A stretch of 15,237 nucleotides of DNA from the NCBI GenBank assembly GCA_033763435.1, contig JANRKN010000030.1, forward strand, positions 1 through 15,237. Direction: 5' to 3'. Under the pieces are notes generated by a model that made no database searches, was not told the DNA's origin, and saw only the letters and a program-made list of their open reading frames with translations. This DNA comes from JANRKN01 sp033763435 (GTDB lineage Bacteria; Planctomycetota; Phycisphaerae; Phycisphaerales; UBA1924). This document shows positions 1 to 6,134 of this stretch, in pieces. Each line of letters begins with the position of its first letter. Within the stretch, counting starts at the first letter, position 1. The position numbers were made by a program, and so were the translations under genes.

Positions 1-603
1 CGTGAACCCGCCGACGGCGAGCACGGCCTCGCGCGGCGCCGAGAGATTCAGGTTCCACGCGTGCCGGAAGCCCCAATCGTGCCAGCGGTCGTCGCGCTGG
101 CCCGAGGCGTCCATGCGGTCGTAGAAGAAGACCATCGAGGTTTCGCGCACAAGGCGGTCCATCGCCGAATCGGGCGCGCCGGGTACGAAGCGCGAGTCGC
201 CCAAGGCCATCGCGCCGCCGGTCCGGGTGAGCGCCTCGGCCTGCGCGGCGACGTGCGCCTCGAGGAACCCGCGCTCGGGGATGATGTCGTCGTTGATGAA
301 CAGCACAGAGCGCCCGCGCGCGCGGCGCAGCAGTTCGTTCTTCACGCCCGCGATGCCCAAGCGTGCGCAGGGCACCACGCGGATCGGCGCGCCCGTCGCG
401 GCGGCGACCCATGCCGCGGCGTGCTCGCTCTCTTCGTCGGGCCCGTCGAGGCCCACCAGCACCTCGTACCGATCGCGCCCGAGGCTTTGGCTCGCCAGGC
501 GCCGAAGCGCACGCGCCAACAGCACCGACCGGCCCCGCGTCGGAAGGATCACGCTCAGGTCGAGCCCACTTTCACCAAGCCCCGTGTTCATGGGCATAAC
601 CAT
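1..603 (-). CDS. family 2 glycosyltransferase, N-terminal part (runs off the left edge)
   Basis: The visible part is about 200 residues of a GT-A fold family 2 glycosyltransferase, which would transfer a sugar from a nucleotide-sugar donor to a glycan, lipid or protein acceptor in the cytoplasm. The N-terminal strand reads DLSVILPTRGRSVLLARAL. A donor-binding DG follows (VLVGLDGPDEES), and the metal-site region is VLFINDDIIPERGF, with the aspartate pair at about residues 110-115. The last visible residues, NLSAPREAVLAVGGF, match the conserved NLS-x-R-x3-x-x-GGFDE segment near the catalytic base of this family. The reading frame stays open to base 1, so the C-terminus is outside the window. 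Three in-frame ATGs lie at 603, 597 and 591. None has a clear Shine-Dalgarno sequence, so the exact start is unsure. The gene lies 50 nt downstream of the pseudokinase gene on the same strand and is probably in its operon. The acceptor cannot be deduced. Confidence 0.88.
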   Translation of the reverse strand, partial: MVMPMNTGLGESGLDLSVILPTRGRSVLLARALRRLASQSLGRDRYEVLVGLDGPDEESEHAAAWVAAATGAPIRVVPCARLGIAGVKNELLRRARGRSVLFINDDIIPERGFLEAHVAAQAEALTRTGGAMALGDSRFVPGAPDSAMDRLVRETSMVFFYDRMDASGQRDDRWHDWGFRHAWNLNLSAPREAVLAVGGFT

Positions 604-653
604 CGGCTCAGAGCGCCTGCGCGATGGAAAAGCAGAGGGTGTGAGACTGGGCC

Positions 654-1508
654 TCAGGCCCGCAGCGGCGCGAGCAGGCGGCTGATCCAGCCCTTGGAGC
701 GCGCGGGCTTGGCCTCGGCCATCACGGCTTGCGCCGTGCCCGAGCGGATGACCGCCTCGGGGTCGGTCACGCGAACTTCGCGGTCGGGCAGCGTCGCGAG
801 CGCCTCGGTCGCGGAAGCAAAGCCGCCGAGGGGGTCGAGCCCGTCGCGGAACCAGGTTTCCCAGCCGCCCGCGGGGGTCCAGCCTTCGCCCGTGCCGGGC
901 GCGAGTTCGAGGAGCGTGCGTCCCGCGCGCTCGGGCGTGACGCCGGTCATGAGCCGGAAGGCCAGGGCGACGACGGCGCGGATGTCATCGCGTTCGGAGC
1001 CTTTGGCGTGGTCGACGGCCCATTCACCGCGCAGTTCGAGCACCAACCGGCCGCTGCGATCGACCTGCACCCCGGCGGGGTCGATCGGGCCGTGGGCGCT
1101 GCCCAGCGAGTGGATGTAGCGCATCGCGTCGAGCATCTGGCGGATGCCGCGCTGAGTCTCCGAGACGCCCAGGCGCCCGCCCTTGGCCGCGAGCAGCACG
1201 TCAAGCGTGACCAGGCCGTCCTGATTGCCCGTGTAGGGCGTGACGAAGCAAGCCCGGCCCGTGGGGCAGAACGAGTATTCCTCGATGGGCAGGAGGTGGG
1301 GGTGGCGCAGGGCGCTCAGGCGCTCCATCCACGCCAAGAACCGCCGACGGCTCATCTTGTCGTACAGCTCGCGGAAGCGATAGACGACGTGGCTCGTGGA
1401 CTGGCGCTCGTGGAGGGCGAGCCAACGCTCGGCCTGGCCTTCGTCGCCGCCCAAGGGCCGAACCATGCGGTAGGGCCCGAACATCATGTTCTCGGCGTGT
1501 GCGATCAT
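654..1508 (-). CDS. protein kinase-like protein lacking catalytic residues (pseudokinase)
   Basis: This protein of about 284 residues follows the Ser/Thr protein kinase fold but has lost the catalytic signature. The fold is visible from the N-lobe start FGPYRMVRPLG (10-20), the alpha-C-like segment FLAWMERLSALRHPHLLPI (57-75), and IRQMLDAMRYIHSLGSAHG (122-140). The glycine loop is degraded. The beta-3 VAxK lysine is replaced (VVYRF, 41-45). The HRDLKPxN loop has become HGPIDPAGV (139-147), and the DFG position reads ELRGE (158-162). I therefore infer a binding or scaffold role rather than phosphotransfer. An in-frame GTG at 1523 would add five residues. I prefer ATG at 1508 because the G-rich GTGGGTGGGG just upstream can serve as its ribosome-binding site. 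A glycosyltransferase gene follows 50 nt downstream on the same strand. I see no transmembrane segment or sensor domain. The fold call is firm; the function is unknown. Confidence 0.82.
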   Translation of the reverse strand: MIAHAENMMFGPYRMVRPLGGDEGQAERWLALHERQSTSHVVYRFRELYDKMSRRRFLAWMERLSALRHPHLLPIEEYSFCPTGRACFVTPYTGNQDGLVTLDVLLAAKGGRLGVSETQRGIRQMLDAMRYIHSLGSAHGPIDPAGVQVDRSGRLVLELRGEWAVDHAKGSERDDIRAVVALAFRLMTGVTPERAGRTLLELAPGTGEGWTPAGGWETWFRDGLDPLGGFASATEALATLPDREVRVTDPEAVIRSGTAQAVMAEAKPARSKGWISRLLAPLRA

Positions 1509-1588
1509 CGTGTCCCCACCCACGCCAGCCCCGACCGTGCCACCCTTGAATCAGGTCGCCCGAGCCACCCCAGCCCGAGCGTCGCAAG

Positions 1589-1594
1589 TGTATA
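1589..1594 (-). promoter_or_regulatory. candidate -10 element for the pseudokinase gene
   Basis: Read on the minus strand, this hexamer is TATACA, a close match to the sigma-70 -10 consensus, about 80 nt upstream of the ATG at 1508. It lies in the only intergenic region between the divergent pseudokinase and hpd genes. AT-rich hexamers are rare in this GC-rich sequence. No convincing -35 box lies 16-18 nt further upstream, so this is a weak prediction. Confidence 0.28.
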
Positions 1595-1717
1595 CCCATC
1601 GGCAGACGCACCGACCCGGGCGGAGTTTCCGGCCTCCGCCCCGACCCCGGCCGGGCGACGATCCGAGCATAGCCCGAACAAAGCGAGCTGTCTGGCGGGT
1701 GGAGGGCGCGGGGTTCG

Positions 1718-1723
1718 TATACT
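1718..1723 (+). promoter_or_regulatory. candidate -10 element for hpd
   Basis: The hexamer TATACT differs from the sigma-70 consensus TATAAT at one base and lies 48 nt upstream of the hpd ATG. Transcription would begin near 1730, leaving a short leader that contains the ribosome-binding site GAGGAG at 1759-1764. The expected -35 position (about 1694-1700) is GC-rich and does not match TTGACA, so the promoter may need an activator. Confidence 0.35.
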
Positions 1724-1771
1724 GAGGGCACGCGCAGGACGCACCCGGACCGCCGCGTGAGGAGTTGAGCC

Positions 1772-3001
1772 ATGACCACTGCCGTTGCCGCCCCCAACGT
1801 GATCTCGTCGAAGCCTTCGGACCCGCTGCAGTTGATCGACGTCGACCACGTGCAGTTCTACGTGGGCAACGCCAAGCAGGCCGCGTTCTTCTATGCCAAC
1901 TGCTTCGGGTTCCAGATCGATCAGGTCTCGGACCTGTCGAGCGGCTCGCGCGATGCGGCGCATTACCTGCTGACGCAGGGCAACATTCGGTTCATCCTGA
2001 CCACGGGCCTGACGGCCGAGCACCCCGCGGCGATGGAATGCGCGCTGTACGGCGACGGCGTGAAGGACGTCGCCTTCACCGTGTTTGACGCCGAGGCCGC
2101 GTACGACCGCGCGATCAAGAACGGCGCGACGTCGGCGTATGAGCCGCGCACGTATCGCGACGAGCATGGCACGGTGACGATGGCGGGCATCCGCACCTAC
2201 GGGCGCGCGGTGCACAGCTTCGTCAGCCGCACGGGCAAGTACGACCTGGTCAACGTCAAGCAGGGCGGGCTCTTCAGGCCGCGGTTTGCCAAGGTCGATG
2301 GCGGCGGCGGGCCCACGGCGCAGTCGGTGCTGGCGGTCAACCGCTACAACCAGCAGCACCCTTGCGGCCTCAAGTACGTCGACCACCTCGTGGGCAACGT
2401 CGAACTCGGAAAGATGAACCACTGGGTCCGCTGGTACGAGGATGTGCTGGAGTTCAAGCTCTTCAAGCACTTCGACGACAAGGACATCTCGACCGAGTAC
2501 TCGGCGCTGATGAGCAAGGTGATGGCCAGCGGCAACCACCTCATCAAGATGCCGATCAATGAGCCGGCCGAGGGCAAGAAAAAGAGCCAGATCGAGGAGT
2601 ATCTCGACTGGCACCACCACACCCCGGGCGTGCAGCACCTGGCGCTGCGGACCGACGACGAGCTGCATTCGATCGCGGCGCTGCGGGCGCGGGGCGTGGA
2701 CTTCCTGACGCTGCCCGATGCGTACTACGAGCTGGTGTGGGACCGCGTGAACAAGATGCTCTCCAGCCACGGGCACCAGGCCGTGCGCGAGGACCACGAG
2801 GCGGTCAAGAAGCTGGGCATTCTTGTCGACGCCGACGAGGACGGGTACCTGCTGCAGCTGTTCACCAAGCCGCTGCAGGACCGCCCAACGCTGTTCTTTG
2901 AGATCATCTGCCGCCGCGGCAGCCAGAGCTTCGGCAAGGGCAACTTCAAGGCCCTGTTCGAAGCGCTCGAACTGGAGCAGGAGCGGCGGGGGAATCTGTG
3001 A
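1772..3001 (+). CDS. hpd: 4-hydroxyphenylpyruvate dioxygenase
   Basis: This Fe(II) enzyme converts 4-hydroxyphenylpyruvate and O2 to homogentisate and CO2, the second step of tyrosine breakdown and also an entry to plastoquinone and tocopherol-type quinones. The protein has 409 residues with two vicinal-oxygen-chelate (VOC) domains. The first begins at DVDHVQFYVGNAKQAAFFY (about 24-42). The second begins at YVDHLVGNV (about 202-210). The three iron ligands are all present: His205 (DHLVGN), His289 (GVQHLAL) and Glu377 (FFEIICR). The C-terminal gate helix GKGNFKALFEALELEQ is also present. Start choice is clear: GAGGAG at 1759-1764 sits 7 nt before the ATG. The protein is longer than many proteobacterial versions (about 350-370 residues) and resembles the longer, eukaryote-like type. 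No homogentisate 1,2-dioxygenase or other tyrosine-catabolism gene lies beside it, so the fate of homogentisate is not shown here. The DUF4160 gene starts only 15 nt downstream. Confidence 0.97.
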   Translation: MTTAVAAPNVISSKPSDPLQLIDVDHVQFYVGNAKQAAFFYANCFGFQIDQVSDLSSGSRDAAHYLLTQGNIRFILTTGLTAEHPAAMECALYGDGVKDVAFTVFDAEAAYDRAIKNGATSAYEPRTYRDEHGTVTMAGIRTYGRAVHSFVSRTGKYDLVNVKQGGLFRPRFAKVDGGGGPTAQSVLAVNRYNQQHPCGLKYVDHLVGNVELGKMNHWVRWYEDVLEFKLFKHFDDKDISTEYSALMSKVMASGNHLIKMPINEPAEGKKKSQIEEYLDWHHHTPGVQHLALRTDDELHSIAALRARGVDFLTLPDAYYELVWDRVNKMLSSHGHQAVREDHEAVKKLGILVDADEDGYLLQLFTKPLQDRPTLFFEIICRRGSQSFGKGNFKALFEALELEQERRGNL

Positions 3002-3016
3002 GGCAGGCGCTGCACC

Positions 3017-3250
3017 GTGCCGACGATCTTTGAGGCGTTCGGATTCCGGTTCTTCTTCTACTCATCCGACGGCCTTGAGCCGATCCATGTTCATGTGGAT
3101 GGGCACGGCGCGATCGGGAAGTGGTGGATCGATCGTGATCAGTGGGAGTTTCATCGCGGCTTCAGCGTGAGGGATCGTTCCAAGGTTGAGCGAGAGTTGC
3201 GTTCTCGCAAGCAGGAGATCGTCGATGCCTGGCGAGCGCACTTCGGATGA
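3017..3250 (+). CDS. DUF4160 family small protein
   Basis: A 77-residue protein starts at a GTG 15 nt after hpd. It matches the DUF4160 pattern: N-terminal MPTIFEAFGFRFFFYSSD, a central His-rich strand EPIHVHVDGHG (about 21-31) that corresponds to the PPHFHA segment of the family, and a C-terminal amphipathic helix KVERELRSRKQEIVDAWRAHF (about 56-76). It is full length for this family. The molecular activity of DUF4160 is not established. It is very often encoded beside a DUF2442 protein, as here, and such pairs have toxin-antitoxin-like architecture. The last 26 nt overlap the start of the DUF2442 gene, so the two are probably translationally coupled. A short AGG at 3005-3007 is a weak ribosome-binding site. 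The family call is good; the role is inferred. Confidence 0.85.
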   Translation: MPTIFEAFGFRFFFYSSDGLEPIHVHVDGHGAIGKWWIDRDQWEFHRGFSVRDRSKVERELRSRKQEIVDAWRAHFG

Positions 3251-3722
3251 GAGAGCGTCGGTGGAGCTTGAGCGTGTGGACATTGTGTCGGCCGACGGGC
3301 GCGAGTTCCTCGCCGCGACCCTCGTCGGCGGGGCGATGGTGCTTCGGCCCTTGGACTGGTATCCCTCGCTCGCGGCCGCGAGCGCGCGGGACCGGAGCAA
3401 GTGGCGGCTGATCGGCGGCGGCCACGGCGTGTCGTGGCCCGCGTTGGATCTGGATCTATCCGCGGAGGGGCTGCTCGCGGGCCGGCCCGACATGACCCGT
3501 TCGGCGCGCGACCGGCTGCCCGTCGACGCGATGGCCGCGGCGATGCTCGCGCGCCACGAGGCCTCACCCCGCTCGCGAATTGGCTCGCTCGCGGCGCTGC
3601 TCGGCGCCAAGCTCAAGGCGAGCGAGCGAGTGCGGCTCGCGGCCGAACTCGAGCGCAGGGCAACTCCCAAGCGCGCCACGCCCCGTGCGCCCCGGCGCCG
3701 ACGGTCCGATGAAGCACGCTGA
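3225..3722 (+). CDS. DUF2442 domain protein with a basic helical C-terminal extension
   Basis: The protein has 165 residues. Residues 14-88 are a DUF2442 domain: VDIVSADGREFLAATLVGG, then the hallmark RPLDWYPSLAAASARDRSKW (41-60), RLIGGGHGVSWPALD (61-75) and LSAEGLLAGRP (79-88). After it come about 77 extra residues. These hold two probable helices (100-112 and 119-145) and an Arg/Pro-rich tail (RATPKRATPRAPRRRR, 145-160), which suggests nucleic-acid contact. The ATG at 3225 is chosen because AGGAG at 3213-3217 sits 7 nt upstream. It lies inside the DUF4160 gene, so the genes overlap by 26 nt. The next gene starts one base after this stop codon. The function of DUF2442 is not established. In toxin-antitoxin terms this basic partner would be the candidate antitoxin, but that is only an inference from gene pairing. 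Confidence 0.82.
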   Translation: MPGERTSDERASVELERVDIVSADGREFLAATLVGGAMVLRPLDWYPSLAAASARDRSKWRLIGGGHGVSWPALDLDLSAEGLLAGRPDMTRSARDRLPVDAMAAAMLARHEASPRSRIGSLAALLGAKLKASERVRLAAELERRATPKRATPRAPRRRRSDEAR

Positions 3723-4070
3723 ATGCGCGGGTGCCCGCTTGCCGATGAACTGAACGTGGACCAGAACGCGTCGATTCCGGATCCGTTCCATCCGCCGCGG
3801 CTCATCGACATCGTCGAGGGGGCGGGCGTTACCGATGCTGCTTCTTCGGGAGCGAGCGTCGAAGGCGCCCGAACCACCGACGCAGCCACCGGCGGAACAG
3901 GTCGGCCCTGGCTCAGCGTCTTCTTCCGCTGCGCCAACCAGTACACGCGGGTGTATCGCGAGCGCGACGGCCAGAGCTATCGCCCGGTCTGCCCCAAGTG
4001 CGGCCAATCGATGCGGATCGGCGTCGGGCCCGGCGGAAGCGAGAAGCGCCTGTTTGAACTGTCCTGTTGA
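3723..4070 (+). CDS. small protein with C-terminal four-cysteine (zinc ribbon-like) module
   Basis: This is a 115-residue protein of unknown function. Residues 1-30 contain a short segment DPFHPPRLIDIVEG. Residues 35-60 are a low-complexity Ala/Ser/Thr/Gly linker, probably disordered. The conserved-looking part is residues 62-115: RCANQYTRVYRERDGQSYRPVCPKCGQSMRIG and a terminus KRLFELSC. Cys70, Cys90, Cys93 and the very last residue Cys115 form a plausible C-x19-C-x2-C-x21-C zinc site. From memory, similar proteins are common as hypotheticals in Planctomycetota, but I cannot check this here. The ATG directly follows the TGA of the DUF2442 gene, so translation is probably coupled. No good Shine-Dalgarno is seen, and TTG or GTG codons a few residues later are alternative starts. 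The gene ends 23 nt before the convergent PilZ gene. Confidence 0.72.
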   Translation: MRGCPLADELNVDQNASIPDPFHPPRLIDIVEGAGVTDAASSGASVEGARTTDAATGGTGRPWLSVFFRCANQYTRVYRERDGQSYRPVCPKCGQSMRIGVGPGGSEKRLFELSC

Positions 4071-4093
4071 TCGCCGCGCGGGGCGCGACCACC

Positions 4094-4618
4094 TCAGGCC
4101 GCGACGCGCGAGAGGGATTCGGCGATCTGACGAAGCTTGGCCCGGAGCGGTCCCGCGGGGGCGCGCTGCTCGGCCAGTTCGCGAAGCTCGGCCGCGAGGG
4201 TGACGAGCGATGCGTGCGGATCCGCGCCGGGGTCGTTCTCTGTCGCGAGCGCCTTGAGGTCCAGCTCGGTCTCAAACTCGACGCCGACCTCGTGCACCGA
4301 GGCCTGCGCGTGCCGACAGCGGACGACGCGGCCCTGCACTTTCAGCATGTCGCCCGAGCGGGTGATGAACACGACGCCGACGGCGGTGCCCGTGTGCACG
4401 AAGCTGCCGTGGAGGAACGACACGCCCCCCGACGAGACATCCCGCGGCACGACGAAGTACCGCTGGAGCACGTCGCTCTGGACCATCTCAAGCACCACGC
4501 GGACGCCCGGCGGGGGTTCGACGCGTGCGTGCTGGCGGGTCCAGTGCCCGCCCTGCTGGTCGATCACGTCCAGCCGCTTGAGCAGCAGCCGACGGTCCGA
4601 CTCCGACAGCCTCACCAT
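4094..4618 (-). CDS. PilZ domain protein with intact c-di-GMP binding motif
   Basis: A protein of about 174 residues carries a PilZ domain, a receptor for the second messenger cyclic di-GMP. Both parts of the binding signature are present in the right order: RQHAR at 28-32 (RxxxR) and DVSSGG at 60-65 (D-x-S-x-x-G). The later strands QGRVVRCRH and HEVGVEFE complete the beta barrel. An N-terminal helix (SESDRRLLLKRLDVI) precedes the domain, and a C-terminal helical segment (residues about 140-172) follows it. The frame stays open to 4747, but the extra N-terminal 43 residues are Pro/Arg-rich and look non-coding. I therefore chose ATG at 4618, where the family-like sequence starts. No strong ribosome-binding site supports either choice. 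No output domain is fused, so it must act on a partner. It is divergent from ispG, with about 200 nt between them. Confidence 0.83.
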   Translation of the reverse strand: MVRLSESDRRLLLKRLDVIDQQGGHWTRQHARVEPPPGVRVVLEMVQSDVLQRYFVVPRDVSSGGVSFLHGSFVHTGTAVGVVFITRSGDMLKVQGRVVRCRHAQASVHEVGVEFETELDLKALATENDPGADPHASLVTLAAELRELAEQRAPAGPLRAKLRQIAESLSRVAA

Positions 4619-4700
4619 GTCGCGGATGGGTGCGCCCGAGTCGGAACTGCCTTTGCTGAAGGAGCTTGGCACGCAGACAAGCCATCGGCCCCCCCGGAGC

Positions 4701-4739
4701 GGGCCTTGGGCCGGAGGGGGATCCGGACGGGGGGGCGGG
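4701..4739 (+). other. G-tract cluster (potential G-quadruplex) upstream of ispG
   Basis: Within the 200-nt gap between the PilZ gene and ispG, the plus strand has G runs at 4701-4703, 4708-4710, 4716-4720, 4729-4735 and 4737-4739, enough to form a four-stranded structure. A run of seven C at 4689-4695 could instead pair with the seven G at 4729-4735 to make a hairpin. The tracts lie 80-120 nt before the ispG start and 83-121 nt before the PilZ start. Either structure could affect transcription of one of them, or this may be simple GC drift. The rest of the gap shows no gene. Confidence 0.4.
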
Positions 4740-4807
4740 CGTTGCACGCGGCACAGGCGTTACAGGCCGACCCCTCGCGGCTACCCCGCGGAACCGGGCT
4801 GCGAAGC

Positions 4808-4813
4808 TACGAT
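4808..4813 (+). promoter_or_regulatory. candidate -10 element of a leaderless ispG transcript
   Basis: The hexamer TACGAT fits the TANNNT form of a -10 element and ends 5 nt before the ispG ATG at 4819. Initiation 6-7 nt downstream of such an element would fall on or next to the start codon, giving a leaderless mRNA. No Shine-Dalgarno is seen before this ATG, which is consistent. No -35 match is visible, so the call is tentative. Confidence 0.28.
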
Positions 4814-4818
4814 CGCCC

Positions 4819-6123
4819 ATGCAAAGCCGTCGACTGACGCGTCAGGTGGTTCTGGGCGATGATCGGGTGGGCTACGTGAAGATCGGCGGAGGCCTGCCGA
4901 ACCGCGACGGCACGCCCACGACGCCCGCGCCCGTCTCGGTCCAGACGATGACCGCGGGCTACACGCACGAGATCGACAAGTGCATCGCGGAGATCCACAA
5001 GCTCGCGGCCGGGGGGGCCGATGTGGTCCGCGTCGCCGTGCCCGAGAAGAAAGACACCGAGGCGCTCAAGCGCATCATCCCCGCGGTGAAGGTGCCGATC
5101 GTCGCCGACGTTCACTTTCACTTTCAGCGGGCGCTCGAGGCTGTTGAAGCGGGCGTGCACAAGATCCGCCTGAACCCGGGCAATATCAACGACCGCTCGC
5201 AGGTGATCGACGTGATCCAGGCGTGCAAGGCGCGCAAGCTCCCGATCCGCGTGGGCGTGAACGAGGGCTCAATCATCGAGCGCCGCGACAAGCAGAAGCG
5301 CCAGAAGGAACTCGGCGCGGTCTTCAGCGAGCACAAGCACGGCTACCTGCTCGCGATCATGATCGCCAAGCTCGAGGAATACCTCGACATCTTCTACGAG
5401 CAGGACTTTTACGACATCGTGATCAGCGCCAAGAGCATGGACGCGGCGCTCGTCATCGACGCGTACACCGAAATCTCCAAGCGCTTTGACCACCCGCTGC
5501 ACCTGGGCGTCACGCACGCGGGGCCCAAGGAAACCGGCACCATCCGTTCCGTCGTCGCGCTGGGGGGCCTGCTCATCAACGGCATCGGCGACACGATCCG
5601 CATCTCCTACGCCAATGACCCGATCTACGAAGTGCAGGACGGGCTCGAGCTGCTCTACTGCCTCGGGCTGCGCGAGCGCATCGGCGTCGATCTCATCGCC
5701 TGCCCGACGTGCGGGCGCATTCAGGTTGACCTGTTCACGCTGATCCAGGACGTGCGCAAGGCCCTCGCCGAGAAGGTCACGCTGCCGATGAAGGTCGCGG
5801 TGATGGGGTGCATCGTGAACGGCCCGGGCGAGGCCGAGGGCGCGGACGTCGCGGTGTTCGCGGGCGATCGGCGCGGGATCATTTATGTGCAGGGCGAGCG
5901 CGTCGCGAACGTGCCCGAGGAAGAGATCCTGCCGCGGCTGCTGGCCGAGTGTTTGCAGTTCCAGGACCGCGTGAAGCGAGGCGAAGCGAAGCTCGGCGAG
6001 AAGAAGGTCGACATCATCCCGCCCGACCCCATCGGCGACGTCGGCTCAGGCTGGGAAAAGGTGGCCAAGGGCCTCGTCGAAAAGTCCGCCAAGCCCGCGA
6101 CGCTGACGGTGGGCAAGACGTAA
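4819..6123 (+). CDS. ispG: 4-hydroxy-3-methylbut-2-enyl diphosphate synthase (IspG/GcpE)
   Basis: IspG is the [4Fe-4S] enzyme that reductively opens methylerythritol cyclodiphosphate to HMBPP, the penultimate step of the MEP isoprenoid pathway. The protein has 434 residues. The TIM-barrel part shows SVQTMTAGYTHEIDKCIAEI, the segment GGADVVRVAVPEKKDTEAL, VPIVADVHFHFQRALEA and KIRLNPGNI. Cluster ligands are Cys295 and Cys298 (ACPTCGR), Cys331 (MGCIVNGPGEAE) and Glu338, spaced as in the E. coli enzyme (C270, C273, C305, E312) to within one residue. It has no large insert domain of the plant/Chlamydia type. The open frame extends upstream to 4666, but that part is Gly/Arg/Pro-rich and unlike IspG. 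ATG at 4819, beginning MQSRRLTRQ, is the sensible start. There is no Shine-Dalgarno. The gene converges on the L,D-transpeptidase gene with an 11-nt gap. Confidence 0.96.
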   Translation: MQSRRLTRQVVLGDDRVGYVKIGGGLPNRDGTPTTPAPVSVQTMTAGYTHEIDKCIAEIHKLAAGGADVVRVAVPEKKDTEALKRIIPAVKVPIVADVHFHFQRALEAVEAGVHKIRLNPGNINDRSQVIDVIQACKARKLPIRVGVNEGSIIERRDKQKRQKELGAVFSEHKHGYLLAIMIAKLEEYLDIFYEQDFYDIVISAKSMDAALVIDAYTEISKRFDHPLHLGVTHAGPKETGTIRSVVALGGLLINGIGDTIRISYANDPIYEVQDGLELLYCLGLRERIGVDLIACPTCGRIQVDLFTLIQDVRKALAEKVTLPMKVAVMGCIVNGPGEAEGADVAVFAGDRRGIIYVQGERVANVPEEEILPRLLAECLQFQDRVKRGEAKLGEKKVDIIPPDPIGDVGSGWEKVAKGLVEKSAKPATLTVGKT

Positions 6124-6134
6124 TCGCGGGGCGT

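Noticed and set aside
1505..2797. A 430-codon minus-strand open frame opposite hpd
   Set aside because: It is antisense to a complete dioxygenase with all iron ligands. The translation is His/Arg/Val/Leu-biased, as expected for a shadow frame.
4619..4747. An upstream extension of the PilZ gene
   Set aside because: The extra residues are Pro/Arg/Gly-rich and non-conserved in style, and lie over G/C homopolymer runs.
4666..4818. An upstream extension of ispG
   Set aside because: The added 51 residues are Gly/Arg-rich with no resemblance to IspG, while ATG at 4819 gives a normal N-terminus.
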